A stretch of 64,000 nucleotides of DNA from the NCBI GenBank assembly GCA_002719955.1, contig PBFW01000008.1:163900-227899 (forward strand), in the 5' to 3' direction. The DNA is from Deltaproteobacteria bacterium. GTDB taxonomy: Bacteria; Myxococcota_A; UBA9160; UBA4427. Made by a program: the position numbers and the translations under genes. Each line of letters begins with the position of its first letter. Position 1 is the stretch's first letter. This document shows, piece by piece, positions 45,701 to 52,955 of the stretch. Under the pieces are notes generated by a model. It was not told the origin of the DNA. It did not search any database and was given only the letters and a program-made list of their open reading frames with translations.

Positions 45701-45853
45701 TTCGGCAACGTGCGGGACGAGTCCAGCACGGCGGCGAAGAATGCGAAACAAGGCGAAGAACGCGCCTATCACGCACTTCAAGAACTGAATGCACGGTCCG
45801 CCGTGACCTACCTCGCGCAGATTCGGCGCGAAGAGAACGAGGGAGTCCACTAA
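42782..45853 (+). CDS. actB: ActB, molybdopterin-oxidoreductase-like/iron-sulfur subunit of alternative complex III
   Basis: 1023 residues with a twin-arginine-like leader (DRRDFLKIVG) followed by ATTGC, a plausible lipoprotein cysteine at residue 25. Residues about 50-720 resemble a molybdopterin oxidoreductase fold (CQECSAACGLHVK near the start), which in ActB carries no cofactor. The C-terminal ferredoxin-like domain has CTGCSSCISACY, CQHCGAAPCEAVCP, CVGTRYCGNNC and CSFCVQRI with CQQACP, the clusters expected in ActB. The His/Glu-rich linker (GHGDSAEHAEAAGGHH) between the two halves is typical. TAA and the actC ATG are adjacent. Confidence 0.93.
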   Translation: MSDLDRRDFLKIVGLSAGAAATTGCGELEDKLIPYVIQPEEITPGIAVNYASTCQECSAACGLHVKTREGRPIKLEGNPDHPVNQGRLCGRGQASLGRTYHPDRIAGPASRNSDGSLQSTSWEDAKNKLAAKLGSSAGRTWILGGAVGPSLDGLLDQFVAATGIAGRLTYEPFGQHALIEASEQVFGLSATPIFDVSGADVIIDFGSDFIDTGVSPTEHAAQFSKSQDVSEHADGGARLIAVTPRQNLTASNADHWLPAAPGSEGVLALALAKAVADRKGGVDAVTLSALAGANIGVALRMSGVSRAIFDQVAAKLAASKHGVALPPGAASSTTAGAGAAAAVLLLNVVLGALGSAVQYPAMDAPATSSLQDVLALIQRMATGKVDCLIIHDLNPVFSLPASAGFADALAEVDLVVSFASMEDETSESAGLLLPDHSPMENWGDANPRDGVRSLIQPTIRPLLDTQAIGDTLLGVARAMGGQAASQVPQGSWKSVVESNWSGTNWRQALARGGVFTATPTRDAVVASSAANLRPTAPRLQGSRDMTLVAFPHSFYYDGRGAALPWNQEVPDPVTKISWNTWAEISPSKADELGVVFGDVITIATDDGSIDVSVYPRGGVRDDVVAIPIGQGHTVGHYASMAIDDQPGVARGANAADVLPAALDEAGGQAFLSTTATVSKTGRFRRLALSQWTDNQRKRGLAPEVSLYDLAKAGGMAHFVAAANASESDHGEGHGDSAEHAEAAGGHHFEGPPFEFNPAYDADPDQPYRWGMTIDNDKCTGCSSCISACYIENNVSIVGEETAIRHREMNWLRIERYVGDGEDNVRDGSERRPTPDGEVLGENEVRHLPMLCQHCGAAPCEAVCPVIATYHSDEGINGMIYNRCVGTRYCGNNCVYKVRRFNYFDYGRLHWPGLLGLMLNPDVTVRGQGVMEKCSFCVQRIETARQPAKDAGEPIGPDAVITACQQACPSGAITFGNVRDESSTAAKNAKQGEERAYHALQELNARSAVTYLAQIRREENEGVH

Positions 45854-47230
45854 ATGGCACCGCCTCCCGCGTCCGCAGTCGCTGATGCAATGAACGGCCC
45901 GCGGTCCGCTCCGAGAGAGTCGCAGACCAATGTGGACATTATGGCCGTGACCAAGGGCTTCCATTGGCCCTGGTTCATCGCTCTGGTGTTCGCGGTCTCC
46001 GGCGTCCTCATGGCTGCGGGCGCTCTCGTCTGGCAGACCTACGAAGGCCTCGGAGTCGCCGGCTATCAAGCGCCGGTTTTCTGGGGTGTTTATATCATCA
46101 CTTTCGTCTTCTGGATCGGGATCGGTCACGCCGGCACCCTGATTTCGGCGATCCTCTTCCTATTCAGGGCGAAATGGCGAAACGCGATCAACCGCGGCGC
46201 CGAGACGATGACCGTCTTCGCGGTGCTCACCGCGGCGCTCTTCCCGCTAATCCATATCGGGCGGCTCTGGAAGTTCTACTATCTGCTGCCCTATCCGAAT
46301 CAGCGCTATCTCTGGGTGAATTTCAAGAGCCCGCTCCTCTGGGACGTGTTCGCGGTCAACACCTACCTGACGATTTCGGTGCTCTTCTTCATCGTCGGTC
46401 TGATCCCCGACATTGCGATTGCCCGCGATCGCGCGGTCGGCTGGAAGAAGGTCGTCTACACGATCGCCGCCGCTGGTTGGCAGGGCACGGGCAAGCAGTG
46501 GAAAGCGCATAACCGGACGATTCTTCACCTTTCGGGAATTGCGACGCCGCTCGTGCTCTCCGTTCACTCCATCGTTTCCTGGGACTTCGCGATGTCGATC
46601 GTTCCGGGCTGGCATGCGACGATCTTCGCTCCCTATTTTGTGGCTGGGGCGATCTTCGGTGGCTTCGCGATGGTCATCGTGGTGATGGTTCCGGTCCGAC
46701 GGATCTTCCGCCTCGAGCGATATATCACGGACTACCACTTCGAGAATATGTCGAGGTTCATCCTCTTCACGTCCATCATCTGCGGATACGCGTACTTGGC
46801 AGAGTATTTCATCGCCTGGTATTCGGGTGTCGAAGCCGAGCAAACCTCTTTCTGGCTGCGCGCTTTTGGGCCCTATTGGTTCTCGACCTGGTGCATGATC
46901 ATCTTCAATGTGGTCTTCCCGCAGCTACTCTGGTTCAAGAAGCTTCGAACGAATGTTCCATTCCTCTTCGTGCTCTGCTTCTTCATCAACCTGGGGATGT
47001 GGTTCGAGCGTTACGTGATCATCATTACGTCGCTCTCGCGTGAATATATTCCGGCGGCCTGGGGTCTCTATATCCCGAGCACGGTCGAACTCATGGTGCT
47101 CGTCGGCAGTTTCTGCTGGTTCAGCATGTTCTTCCTCCTCTTTCTCAAGATGTTCCCGATCATCGCGATCTCGGAAGTCAAGGAATTGGAAATCCACGCC
47201 AGGGAACCCGGACACGGGGGGGCACATTGA
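45854..47230 (+). CDS. actC: ActC, NrfD-like quinol-interacting membrane subunit
   Basis: 458-residue polytopic protein of the NrfD/PsrC family, about ten transmembrane helices. It is expected to form the quinol-binding site of alternative complex III. Recognisable segments: WPWFIALVFAVSGVL, GHAGTLISAILFLF, PLIHIGRLWKFYYLLPYP, and HSIVSWDFAMSIVPGWHATIF, all close to ActC. It starts directly after actB without a gap, so the two are translationally coupled. The stop is one base before actD. Confidence 0.93.
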   Translation: MAPPPASAVADAMNGPRSAPRESQTNVDIMAVTKGFHWPWFIALVFAVSGVLMAAGALVWQTYEGLGVAGYQAPVFWGVYIITFVFWIGIGHAGTLISAILFLFRAKWRNAINRGAETMTVFAVLTAALFPLIHIGRLWKFYYLLPYPNQRYLWVNFKSPLLWDVFAVNTYLTISVLFFIVGLIPDIAIARDRAVGWKKVVYTIAAAGWQGTGKQWKAHNRTILHLSGIATPLVLSVHSIVSWDFAMSIVPGWHATIFAPYFVAGAIFGGFAMVIVVMVPVRRIFRLERYITDYHFENMSRFILFTSIICGYAYLAEYFIAWYSGVEAEQTSFWLRAFGPYWFSTWCMIIFNVVFPQLLWFKKLRTNVPFLFVLCFFINLGMWFERYVIIITSLSREYIPAAWGLYIPSTVELMVLVGSFCWFSMFFLLFLKMFPIIAISEVKELEIHAREPGHGGAH

Positions 47231-47231
47231 G

Positions 47232-47732
47232 ATGACTACCCTAGTCAGCGTCTATGATCTGCCGTCAGACGTGTCGACGGTCGTGCGCAAGCTCAAGGCG
47301 CGCGGCTTCGATGATCTGACGACCTATTCGCCCGCACCCTTCGAGGACATCGAATTGGCCGAGGATCCGAAGCCTTCGGGCGTGCGCCTCTTTACCTTGA
47401 TCGGTGGTCTCGTCGGCGTCGTGACGGGCTTCGGGATCCAAATCTGGATGTCATGGGATTGGCCGATCAAGATCGCGGGCAAGAATATCGCCGCGATCCC
47501 GCCCATGTGGATCATCGGTTTCGAGCTCACCATCCTTTTTGGCGGCATCCTGACCATCCTGGGTCTGATCGGGTTAGGGGGTCTCTACCCGCGACCGCTC
47601 GATGAGCATTACAGTCCGCGATTCTCCGCCGAGGAGTTCGGCGTGGTCGTCCAATGTGACGAGCGGGACGTAGCCGAGGTCGAATCCCTGATGCGCGGAC
47701 AAAACGCCAAGGAGGTCAGCCTTCATGCGTAG
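47232..47732 (+). CDS. actD: ActD, small membrane subunit of alternative complex III (DUF3341)
   Basis: 166 residues with two transmembrane helices (about 54-75 and 95-118) and a ferredoxin-like soluble N-terminus (VSVYDLPSDVSTVVRKLKARGFDD), the DUF3341 pattern. HYSPRFSAEEFGVVV is a typical C-terminal block. The ATG at 47232 is one base after the actC stop; the frame open from 47040 runs inside actC. The gene overlaps actE by eight bases. Confidence 0.9.
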   Translation: MTTLVSVYDLPSDVSTVVRKLKARGFDDLTTYSPAPFEDIELAEDPKPSGVRLFTLIGGLVGVVTGFGIQIWMSWDWPIKIAGKNIAAIPPMWIIGFELTILFGGILTILGLIGLGGLYPRPLDEHYSPRFSAEEFGVVVQCDERDVAEVESLMRGQNAKEVSLHA

Positions 47733-48318
47733 CCTTGCTCGCACCCGGGCCGCCCAGTCGCGGCGCGTGATGATGGGGATGATGGTGTTCTTCTTCCTGA
47801 CCCAGGTGGGTTGCTGGGAGCAGTCTTCGGTCGAGTGGTGGCCGCAGATGAAATGGCAGATAGCGGTACAAGCCTTCGAAGTGAATCCCTACCAGGATCG
47901 CGTCGTTCTCTTTACACCGCCGGAGGGGACCGTCCCGGTCGGCTGGGGCGATGTCATCGTCGCGAGCGACTATACGCAAGCGGAACAAGAAGCCTTCGTG
48001 AATCCGGTCAAGCCGTCGCTCGCCTCGCTCAAGCGCGGTGAGGCGTATTTTGCCGTCAACTGCGCGACCTGCCACGGCGCGACCGGCGGTGGCGACGGGC
48101 CGATCGCCGCTCCGAGAGGTCCGATTGCGGGCGTGCTCCCGATCGGGCCGGGCTCGCCGATGGGCTTCAACCTGGCACCCGCCCTCTCGGACGGGCACAT
48201 CTATACGACCATATCTATCGGCCGGGGTCGGATGCCGAGCTACCGCCGGATTCCACCGGAAGGCCGCTGGGATGTCGTCAACTATATTCGTGACCTCGCT
48301 GGTCAGGGAGGTCGGTAG
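47725..48318 (+). CDS. actE: ActE, monoheme cytochrome c subunit of alternative complex III
   Basis: 197 residues, a predicted lipoprotein (LTQVGC, Cys30) with one CxxCH heme site (CATCHGATGGGDGP) and a distal Met ligand probably in GRGRMPSYRR. Membrane-anchored c-type cytochrome on the periplasmic side, the likely exit for electrons to a soluble cytochrome or oxidase. It overlaps actD by eight bases and its TAG overlaps the GTG start of actF. Confidence 0.92.
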   Translation: MRSLARTRAAQSRRVMMGMMVFFFLTQVGCWEQSSVEWWPQMKWQIAVQAFEVNPYQDRVVLFTPPEGTVPVGWGDVIVASDYTQAEQEAFVNPVKPSLASLKRGEAYFAVNCATCHGATGGGDGPIAAPRGPIAGVLPIGPGSPMGFNLAPALSDGHIYTTISIGRGRMPSYRRIPPEGRWDVVNYIRDLAGQGGR

Positions 48319-49637
48319 TGAGCGCGATCGCAACGGCTGCCGAACGAGCCAATCCGGATGTTCTGCCCCAGCCGCTCTTCAACCTTTGTCTCGCCTTCGT
48401 GGTCCTCGGTGTCGTCACCTTCATCGGTGGCGTCGCTTCCGATCCGCAGACCGCCTGGCTGGCCTTCCATGCAAATTTCATCTTCTTCACGATGATGGCG
48501 TGTGGTGGCCTGGTTCTGACCGCGATCTACTCGCTCGTCGGTGCTCATTGGCCGGGGCCCTACAAGCGTTTTGCGGAAAGCCTGGCGGCCTTCATCCCCA
48601 TCTCCCTGGTGCTCGGAATCGTCGGCATGTTCGGCGGCGAATATATCTTCGACTGGCAGGCCAACGGTGCGATGCACGGCAAGGAGGCGTGGCTCAACAA
48701 GACGCGCTTCTACGCGACGGATATCGGATTGCTGGCGATCATGTCCTTTCTCTCGCTGGCGATGCTGAAGGCATCCACACGGCCGACGCTGCGCAACCTG
48801 GCTGAGAACGGTGAGGGTTTCGCCAAGAAGATGGCGGAGAGCTGGACCGCCGGCTGGAAGGGAGACGAGGAGGAACGCGTCGCTTCCAGGGAGCGCACCA
48901 ATTTCATCGCACCCTTCATCGCCCTGACCTATGGCCTGGGCTTCGCCTTCTTCAGCTTCGATCAGGTCATGTCCATGGAACAGGCCTGGTTTTCGAATCT
49001 CTTCGGAAATTTCGTCTGCTGGGGCGGCATCCTCTCCGCCGTTGCGGCGTGTGCCCTCTCCGGAGTGCTGTCTCGCAACAAGGCCGGCTTCGAAGGCGAG
49101 ATCAGCGAGAGCCGGATGCACGATATCGGCAAGCTGATGTTCGCGTTTTCGATCTTTTGGATGTACCTCTTCTGGAGTCAGTACCTGGTCATCTATTTCG
49201 GCAACCTTCCGGAAGAGACCTATTTCATCCGTGATCGGTTGGGCGACCAGTTCATGGTCGACAAGGGCTATTCGGCGGCCGCCTTCGCCAAGAGCTGGCA
49301 GAACTGGGATTTCGAGTGGGCGCGGCTTCAGACCGGGTATGGCTGGGTCTCGATGGTCGTCTGGGCCTGTAACTGGCTGATCCCTTTCTGGGTACTTCTC
49401 GGTCAGCAGCCGAAGAAGACTCCCTGGATCGCCGGACCCGTGGCGGGTGTGCTCCTCTTCGGCCTCTGGCTCGAACGCAATCTGCTCATCTGGCCTTCGG
49501 TCGTGAAGGGCAACATGATGTCCTGGTTCGGCCTGGTCCAGATCGGAATCGCCCTCGGTTTCCTTGGGGCTTTCCTGGGAGTGGTGCTCTACTACTCGCG
49601 GGTCTTTCCGACGGTGGCCGTGTCGGCCAAGGACTGA
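48318..49637 (+). CDS. actF: ActF, polytopic membrane subunit of alternative complex III
   Basis: 439 residues, NrfD-related but distinct, about ten helices. Start is a GTG overlapping the actE TAG; the family start MSAIA... fits. AFHANFIFFTMMACGG, FAFSIFWMYLFWSQYLVIYFGNL and WLERNLLIWPSV are conserved in ActF. The protein ends the operon; no oxidase genes follow, so the electron acceptor is encoded elsewhere. Confidence 0.92.
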   Translation: MSAIATAAERANPDVLPQPLFNLCLAFVVLGVVTFIGGVASDPQTAWLAFHANFIFFTMMACGGLVLTAIYSLVGAHWPGPYKRFAESLAAFIPISLVLGIVGMFGGEYIFDWQANGAMHGKEAWLNKTRFYATDIGLLAIMSFLSLAMLKASTRPTLRNLAENGEGFAKKMAESWTAGWKGDEEERVASRERTNFIAPFIALTYGLGFAFFSFDQVMSMEQAWFSNLFGNFVCWGGILSAVAACALSGVLSRNKAGFEGEISESRMHDIGKLMFAFSIFWMYLFWSQYLVIYFGNLPEETYFIRDRLGDQFMVDKGYSAAAFAKSWQNWDFEWARLQTGYGWVSMVVWACNWLIPFWVLLGQQPKKTPWIAGPVAGVLLFGLWLERNLLIWPSVVKGNMMSWFGLVQIGIALGFLGAFLGVVLYYSRVFPTVAVSAKD

Positions 49638-49711
49638 GACGTCGATTCTCTGGGATCTCCGCGATCGCTGCCTAGATCTCCGAACCGTTGACCGACTCTC
49701 GGAGAATCCGA

Positions 49712-49752
49712 TTCGAAGCGGAGCCTCCCCAACGGGAGTGTTCCGCTTCGAA
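49712..49752 (+). terminator. Long hairpin downstream of actF
   Basis: TTCGAAGCGGA (49712-49722) pairs perfectly with TCCGCTTCGAA (49742-49752), and inside it CTCCC pairs with GGGAG over a CAAC loop. This gives a stem of sixteen pairs with one small internal loop, 75 bases after the actF stop. It lacks a T-tract, so it may terminate weakly, protect the act mRNA 3' end, or act in the leader of the next gene. Confidence 0.45.
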
Positions 49753-49822
49753 GCGGGACCCTTCGCGTGACTGGCGCCCGGCGGGTGAGTCGGGTCGTGA
49801 AGGGGAGCGCTATCGTGCCGTC

Positions 49823-51346
49823 ATGGTTCCAGATATGGATCTGCCCATAGCTAGTGCGGAGTCGACGCAGGAAGCGGGCTCGTGCGACGATTCGGAGCGC
49901 GTGGCGCTCGCGAGCGGCGGTGCGATCCTGCTGGAGGCGGACGGTTTTCGCCTGATCGCCTCAGGACGTTCCAAGCGCTCGGTGCTTCATGCCTATGACT
50001 CGATCAGCCACCTCTATGTGACCGATCGCGCCTTGCTGATCGGAACGATCCCGGGTCTGCTGAGCGTCCGAGCCGCTCATTTCACCGATCCCAAGCAGGG
50101 TCCAGAACACGCACGCGACGCTCTGCGCGCTCGCATGGCCTCCACGCCCGGTGGAATCGAACGCATCCAGGCACTCGACGAAGTCGATCGCCTGGGGCGC
50201 CGTGAGGGCCCGACCTGGATGATCTGGGCAACGGTCGTGCTCTGTCTGATCGGGACCGGATTCCAGCTGAAGGATCCCTCCGTCAGGGAGATCGGCGCGT
50301 TCCTGCCCGATCTTTTCGGACGCGGCGAATATTGGCGGGCGGTGACCGCCCATTTCCTCCACGCCTTGACGCCGGCGCCCCTCCTGCTGCGTTCCTTTGC
50401 GCCCTCGATCATGGTTCTGCCGATTCATCTCGCCGTCAATATCGCCGGAATGCTCGTGCTCGGTCATCTCGTCGAGCGTCCCATGGGTTCGTGGCGAACC
50501 TCGATCGTGGTCGCCTTCAGCGCGATCGGCACCATCGGGGGGATCATCTTCGCGGGCCATGTGAACGTCGTGGGAGCCTCGGGCCTGGTTGCTGGCCTGG
50601 CTGGGGCGATGCTTGCGCTGGAACTCCACTATTCGAGATGGCTGCCGAGTTTCTGGCGCTTGCCGCGCCGGCTCTTCGTCGCGGTGATTCTTTTGCAATT
50701 CCTTCTGATCGACCAGCTCTTCTCTGGCCTCTTGGCAGGGGGGGCCCACCTGGGTGGTTTCGTCGGGGGCTACGGATCCACCTGGCTCCTCGGAAGGCCG
50801 AGCCTGGAATCGATCGAGCCGACCGCTGTACAGAAACTGGGTTCCTACTCGGCGGCTGCGCTGGTCGTGATCGGATTCATCGGCGCGATTCCCCTGGCAC
50901 GCCATGATATGGGCGCGCTCGAGCGCCACGCCTTTCGGCTCATGAATACCCAGAGTTCGATCTACCTCTATGAATACGACAATGCGGCGGCCTGGCTGAT
51001 CGCCACCGGTGGAGACGCATCGAACGAGGGTCTCCACCTCGCGGTCGCCCTCGCCGATCGCGCGGTCACGAATACCCAACGGCTCCATCCCGGTGTGCTC
51101 GATACACTGGCGGAGGCGCTCTTTCAGAGCGGCGATCGATTCGGTGCGGTGCTCACGATCGAAGAGGCCATTCGGCTCCAGCCACAGGAGCCCTATTTCT
51201 TCGAACAGTGGCGACGATTCACGGGTGACCGCGCACCCGACGACCGACCGCCTCCGCCGGGCTCGGGGGGCGAGTGGGGTTCTCCCGTCGAAGAAGAGCC
51301 CGAGGCGCCCGCATTCGCCCCGGATACATCTCGCATAACGATCTGA
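49823..51346 (+). CDS. Rhomboid family intramembrane serine protease
   Basis: 507 residues. An N-terminal cytoplasmic region of about 130 residues precedes a six-helix rhomboid core. HLAVNIAGML supplies the His/Asn of the oxyanion hole, GASG holds the nucleophile Ser253, and GAHLGGFVGG holds His309, so all catalytic residues are present. A C-terminal tail of about 150 residues contains TPR-like helices and ends in a Pro/Gly/Glu-rich segment. The ATG at 49823 is chosen; the open frame from 49688 crosses the hairpin. Contrast with the catalytically dead homologue near 27 kb. Substrates unknown. Confidence 0.85.
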   Translation: MVPDMDLPIASAESTQEAGSCDDSERVALASGGAILLEADGFRLIASGRSKRSVLHAYDSISHLYVTDRALLIGTIPGLLSVRAAHFTDPKQGPEHARDALRARMASTPGGIERIQALDEVDRLGRREGPTWMIWATVVLCLIGTGFQLKDPSVREIGAFLPDLFGRGEYWRAVTAHFLHALTPAPLLLRSFAPSIMVLPIHLAVNIAGMLVLGHLVERPMGSWRTSIVVAFSAIGTIGGIIFAGHVNVVGASGLVAGLAGAMLALELHYSRWLPSFWRLPRRLFVAVILLQFLLIDQLFSGLLAGGAHLGGFVGGYGSTWLLGRPSLESIEPTAVQKLGSYSAAALVVIGFIGAIPLARHDMGALERHAFRLMNTQSSIYLYEYDNAAAWLIATGGDASNEGLHLAVALADRAVTNTQRLHPGVLDTLAEALFQSGDRFGAVLTIEEAIRLQPQEPYFFEQWRRFTGDRAPDDRPPPPGSGGEWGSPVEEEPEAPAFAPDTSRITI

Positions 51347-51412
51347 GGGGGGCTTGGGAGCGCTCTTGTGGAAGCCCAGGCTGGCCCAGTTCACGTGCTC
51401 GATGCGCTCCAT

Positions 51413-51458
51413 CAACCCCATTAGCCCCATCGCGAAGGGCTCGAACTCTCCGGGGTTG
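51413..51458 (+). other. Nested inverted repeat downstream of the rhomboid protease gene
   Basis: CAACCCC (51413-51419) pairs with GGGGTTG (51452-51458), and inside it AGCCC pairs with GGGCT. It could be a structured 3' end or terminator. No T-tract follows, and I ruled out a tRNA fold. Confidence 0.25.
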
Positions 51459-51508
51459 CTCGGCTATCCTGGGTGTGGGGTAGATCGTCTGATCGACGGG
51501 AGCAACGA

Positions 51509-52051
51509 ATGGATCCGATGCTAGGTCTGGTGGGTGTCGCGAAACTCCTTTTCGGGATTCTCGTCGGTGTGGTGGGAATCACGATCGCCTCGCGCGTCGC
51601 CACGCGGCTGGCAGGATTCTCGAGCATCGATGATGGGTTGCGTGCGGGCAATTCCGCGATCGGAGTCGTCGTAGCGGGATCGATCCTCTCGATGGCCATC
51701 CTCGTGCAACACGCGGTGCGCGGAACCTTCGGAGCGCTCGATCTGCTGATGCGGGTCTCACAGAGTGTGGGCAGCGTATTCTGGGTCTTCGCCTATGCCG
51801 CGGCCCACGTGGCGGCGGCGCTCGGGGTCGGGGTGGCCCTGCTCGTCATCGGGTCGCGCGCCTTCATCCGAATGACACCCGAAGTCGACGAGGTCAGCGA
51901 GATTCGCGACGGCAACCTCGCCAGCGCCCTCGTATTGGCCGCGGTCCTCGTCGCGCTCGCCCTGCTCGCTCAGCAGGGGGTGGAAACGATGCTCAACGGT
52001 CTGCTTCCGCTTCCCCGTCTCGGGCGGGACGGCATGATTGCCCCGGGCTAG
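51509..52051 (+). CDS. DUF350 family membrane protein
   Basis: 180 residues with four predicted transmembrane segments (about 5-30, 45-70, 82-112 and 140-162) in the two-pair arrangement of DUF350 (YjfL-like). GNSAIGVVVAGSILSMAILV is a typical family block. GGGAG sits ahead of the ATG. Function of DUF350 is unknown; in other bacteria it lies near genes of glutathionylspermidine-like peptide ligation. Here it is three bases ahead of a transglutaminase-like gene, and the two are likely one operon. Confidence 0.7.
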   Translation: MDPMLGLVGVAKLLFGILVGVVGITIASRVATRLAGFSSIDDGLRAGNSAIGVVVAGSILSMAILVQHAVRGTFGALDLLMRVSQSVGSVFWVFAYAAAHVAAALGVGVALLVIGSRAFIRMTPEVDEVSEIRDGNLASALVLAAVLVALALLAQQGVETMLNGLLPLPRLGRDGMIAPG

Positions 52052-52054
52052 GCG

Positions 52055-52918
52055 ATGCCTCGGAATTTCGTCCTCTTCGTGGTCTGGATGGTCCTGATGC
52101 TCTTCGTGCAGCTCGTGAGTGGGCTCGGGGAGGGTCTCGGCCGGGCGCGCCCGCCGCAGGTCCGGGATCTCGGCATCGCGCGTTATCCGGAGGGGGCGGG
52201 CCAACGGGCCGGGCTTCCGGACGCTCGGATCGCCGTCCATGATTGGGGTCGCACCAGTACGCGTGGCCATTATCGACTCGGTTTTGCGCACGGTCTGGCG
52301 GCGGGCCGCGCGGTCGAAGCCGATCATGCGCGCCTCGCCGAGCGGTTTTCCTTTCGCTGGGTCGACGGCGAGTCCTTTCGCTGGCAGATCCCGACCGATT
52401 GCGTGGGGCGGGAGTGGACCTGTATCTATTCGACCGTGCTCGAGCGCAGCGCGGCCGATCTCGCGCCGGTGCTCGCGCGCATCGAAGCGGGTATGACCGT
52501 GGGCCCGCAGGCCGGTTCGGGGGGCTCGCCCTGGACGACGCTCGATGCCGCCCGTTGGCTCCTCGAATTCGTACAGCAGATTCCCTATCAGCTGCCGACC
52601 GAGCATGCCTTCGGGGTACTTCCCCCCGCCCTGGTCGCCTCCCGCGACTGGGGCGACTGCGATTCGAAATCCCTGCTGCTGATCCATCTCCTCGACCATT
52701 TCGAGATCGACTCGATCCTGCTCCGCTCGGAGGCCCATGCCCACGCCCTGGTCGGGATCGCCGTTCCGAGTGGGGAGAGGGGTTTTCTCTATCGCGGTCG
52801 GGAATATGCATGGGCGGAGACGACGGCCGAGCGGGCGCCGCTGGGCTGGCTCCATCCGAACCAGCGGGTCCCCGACGATTGGGAGGTCGTCCCCCTTCGA
52901 CGAGGTGGGGCCCGGTGA
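52055..52918 (+). CDS. Transglutaminase-like protein with N-terminal membrane anchor
   Basis: 287 residues: an N-terminal hydrophobic segment (FVLFVVWMVLMLFVQLV) then a domain with the papain-like transglutaminase triad: the Cys in DWGDCDSKSLLL, the His in AHAHALVGIAV, and a following EYAWAETTA strand that would hold the acidic residue. It most likely works on the outer face of the cytoplasmic membrane as a peptidase or cross-linker. Coupled to the DUF350 gene, which suggests a joint envelope function that I cannot specify. Confidence 0.65.
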   Translation: MPRNFVLFVVWMVLMLFVQLVSGLGEGLGRARPPQVRDLGIARYPEGAGQRAGLPDARIAVHDWGRTSTRGHYRLGFAHGLAAGRAVEADHARLAERFSFRWVDGESFRWQIPTDCVGREWTCIYSTVLERSAADLAPVLARIEAGMTVGPQAGSGGSPWTTLDAARWLLEFVQQIPYQLPTEHAFGVLPPALVASRDWGDCDSKSLLLIHLLDHFEIDSILLRSEAHAHALVGIAVPSGERGFLYRGREYAWAETTAERAPLGWLHPNQRVPDDWEVVPLRRGGAR

Positions 52919-52955
52919 TCATCGGCCATCAGCGGGGATCACCGGGAGAAGTCGG

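Noticed and set aside
43127..46129. Minus-strand open frame of 1000 codons antisense to actB
   Set aside because: Its residues mirror actB codon bias (Arg, Asp, His rich) and it has no fold motif, while the plus strand holds clear ActB motifs throughout.
51413..51458. A tRNA-like fold in the gap after the rhomboid gene
   Set aside because: The T-loop-like GCTCGAAC cannot form a five-pair stem and no cloverleaf follows; kept only as an inverted repeat.
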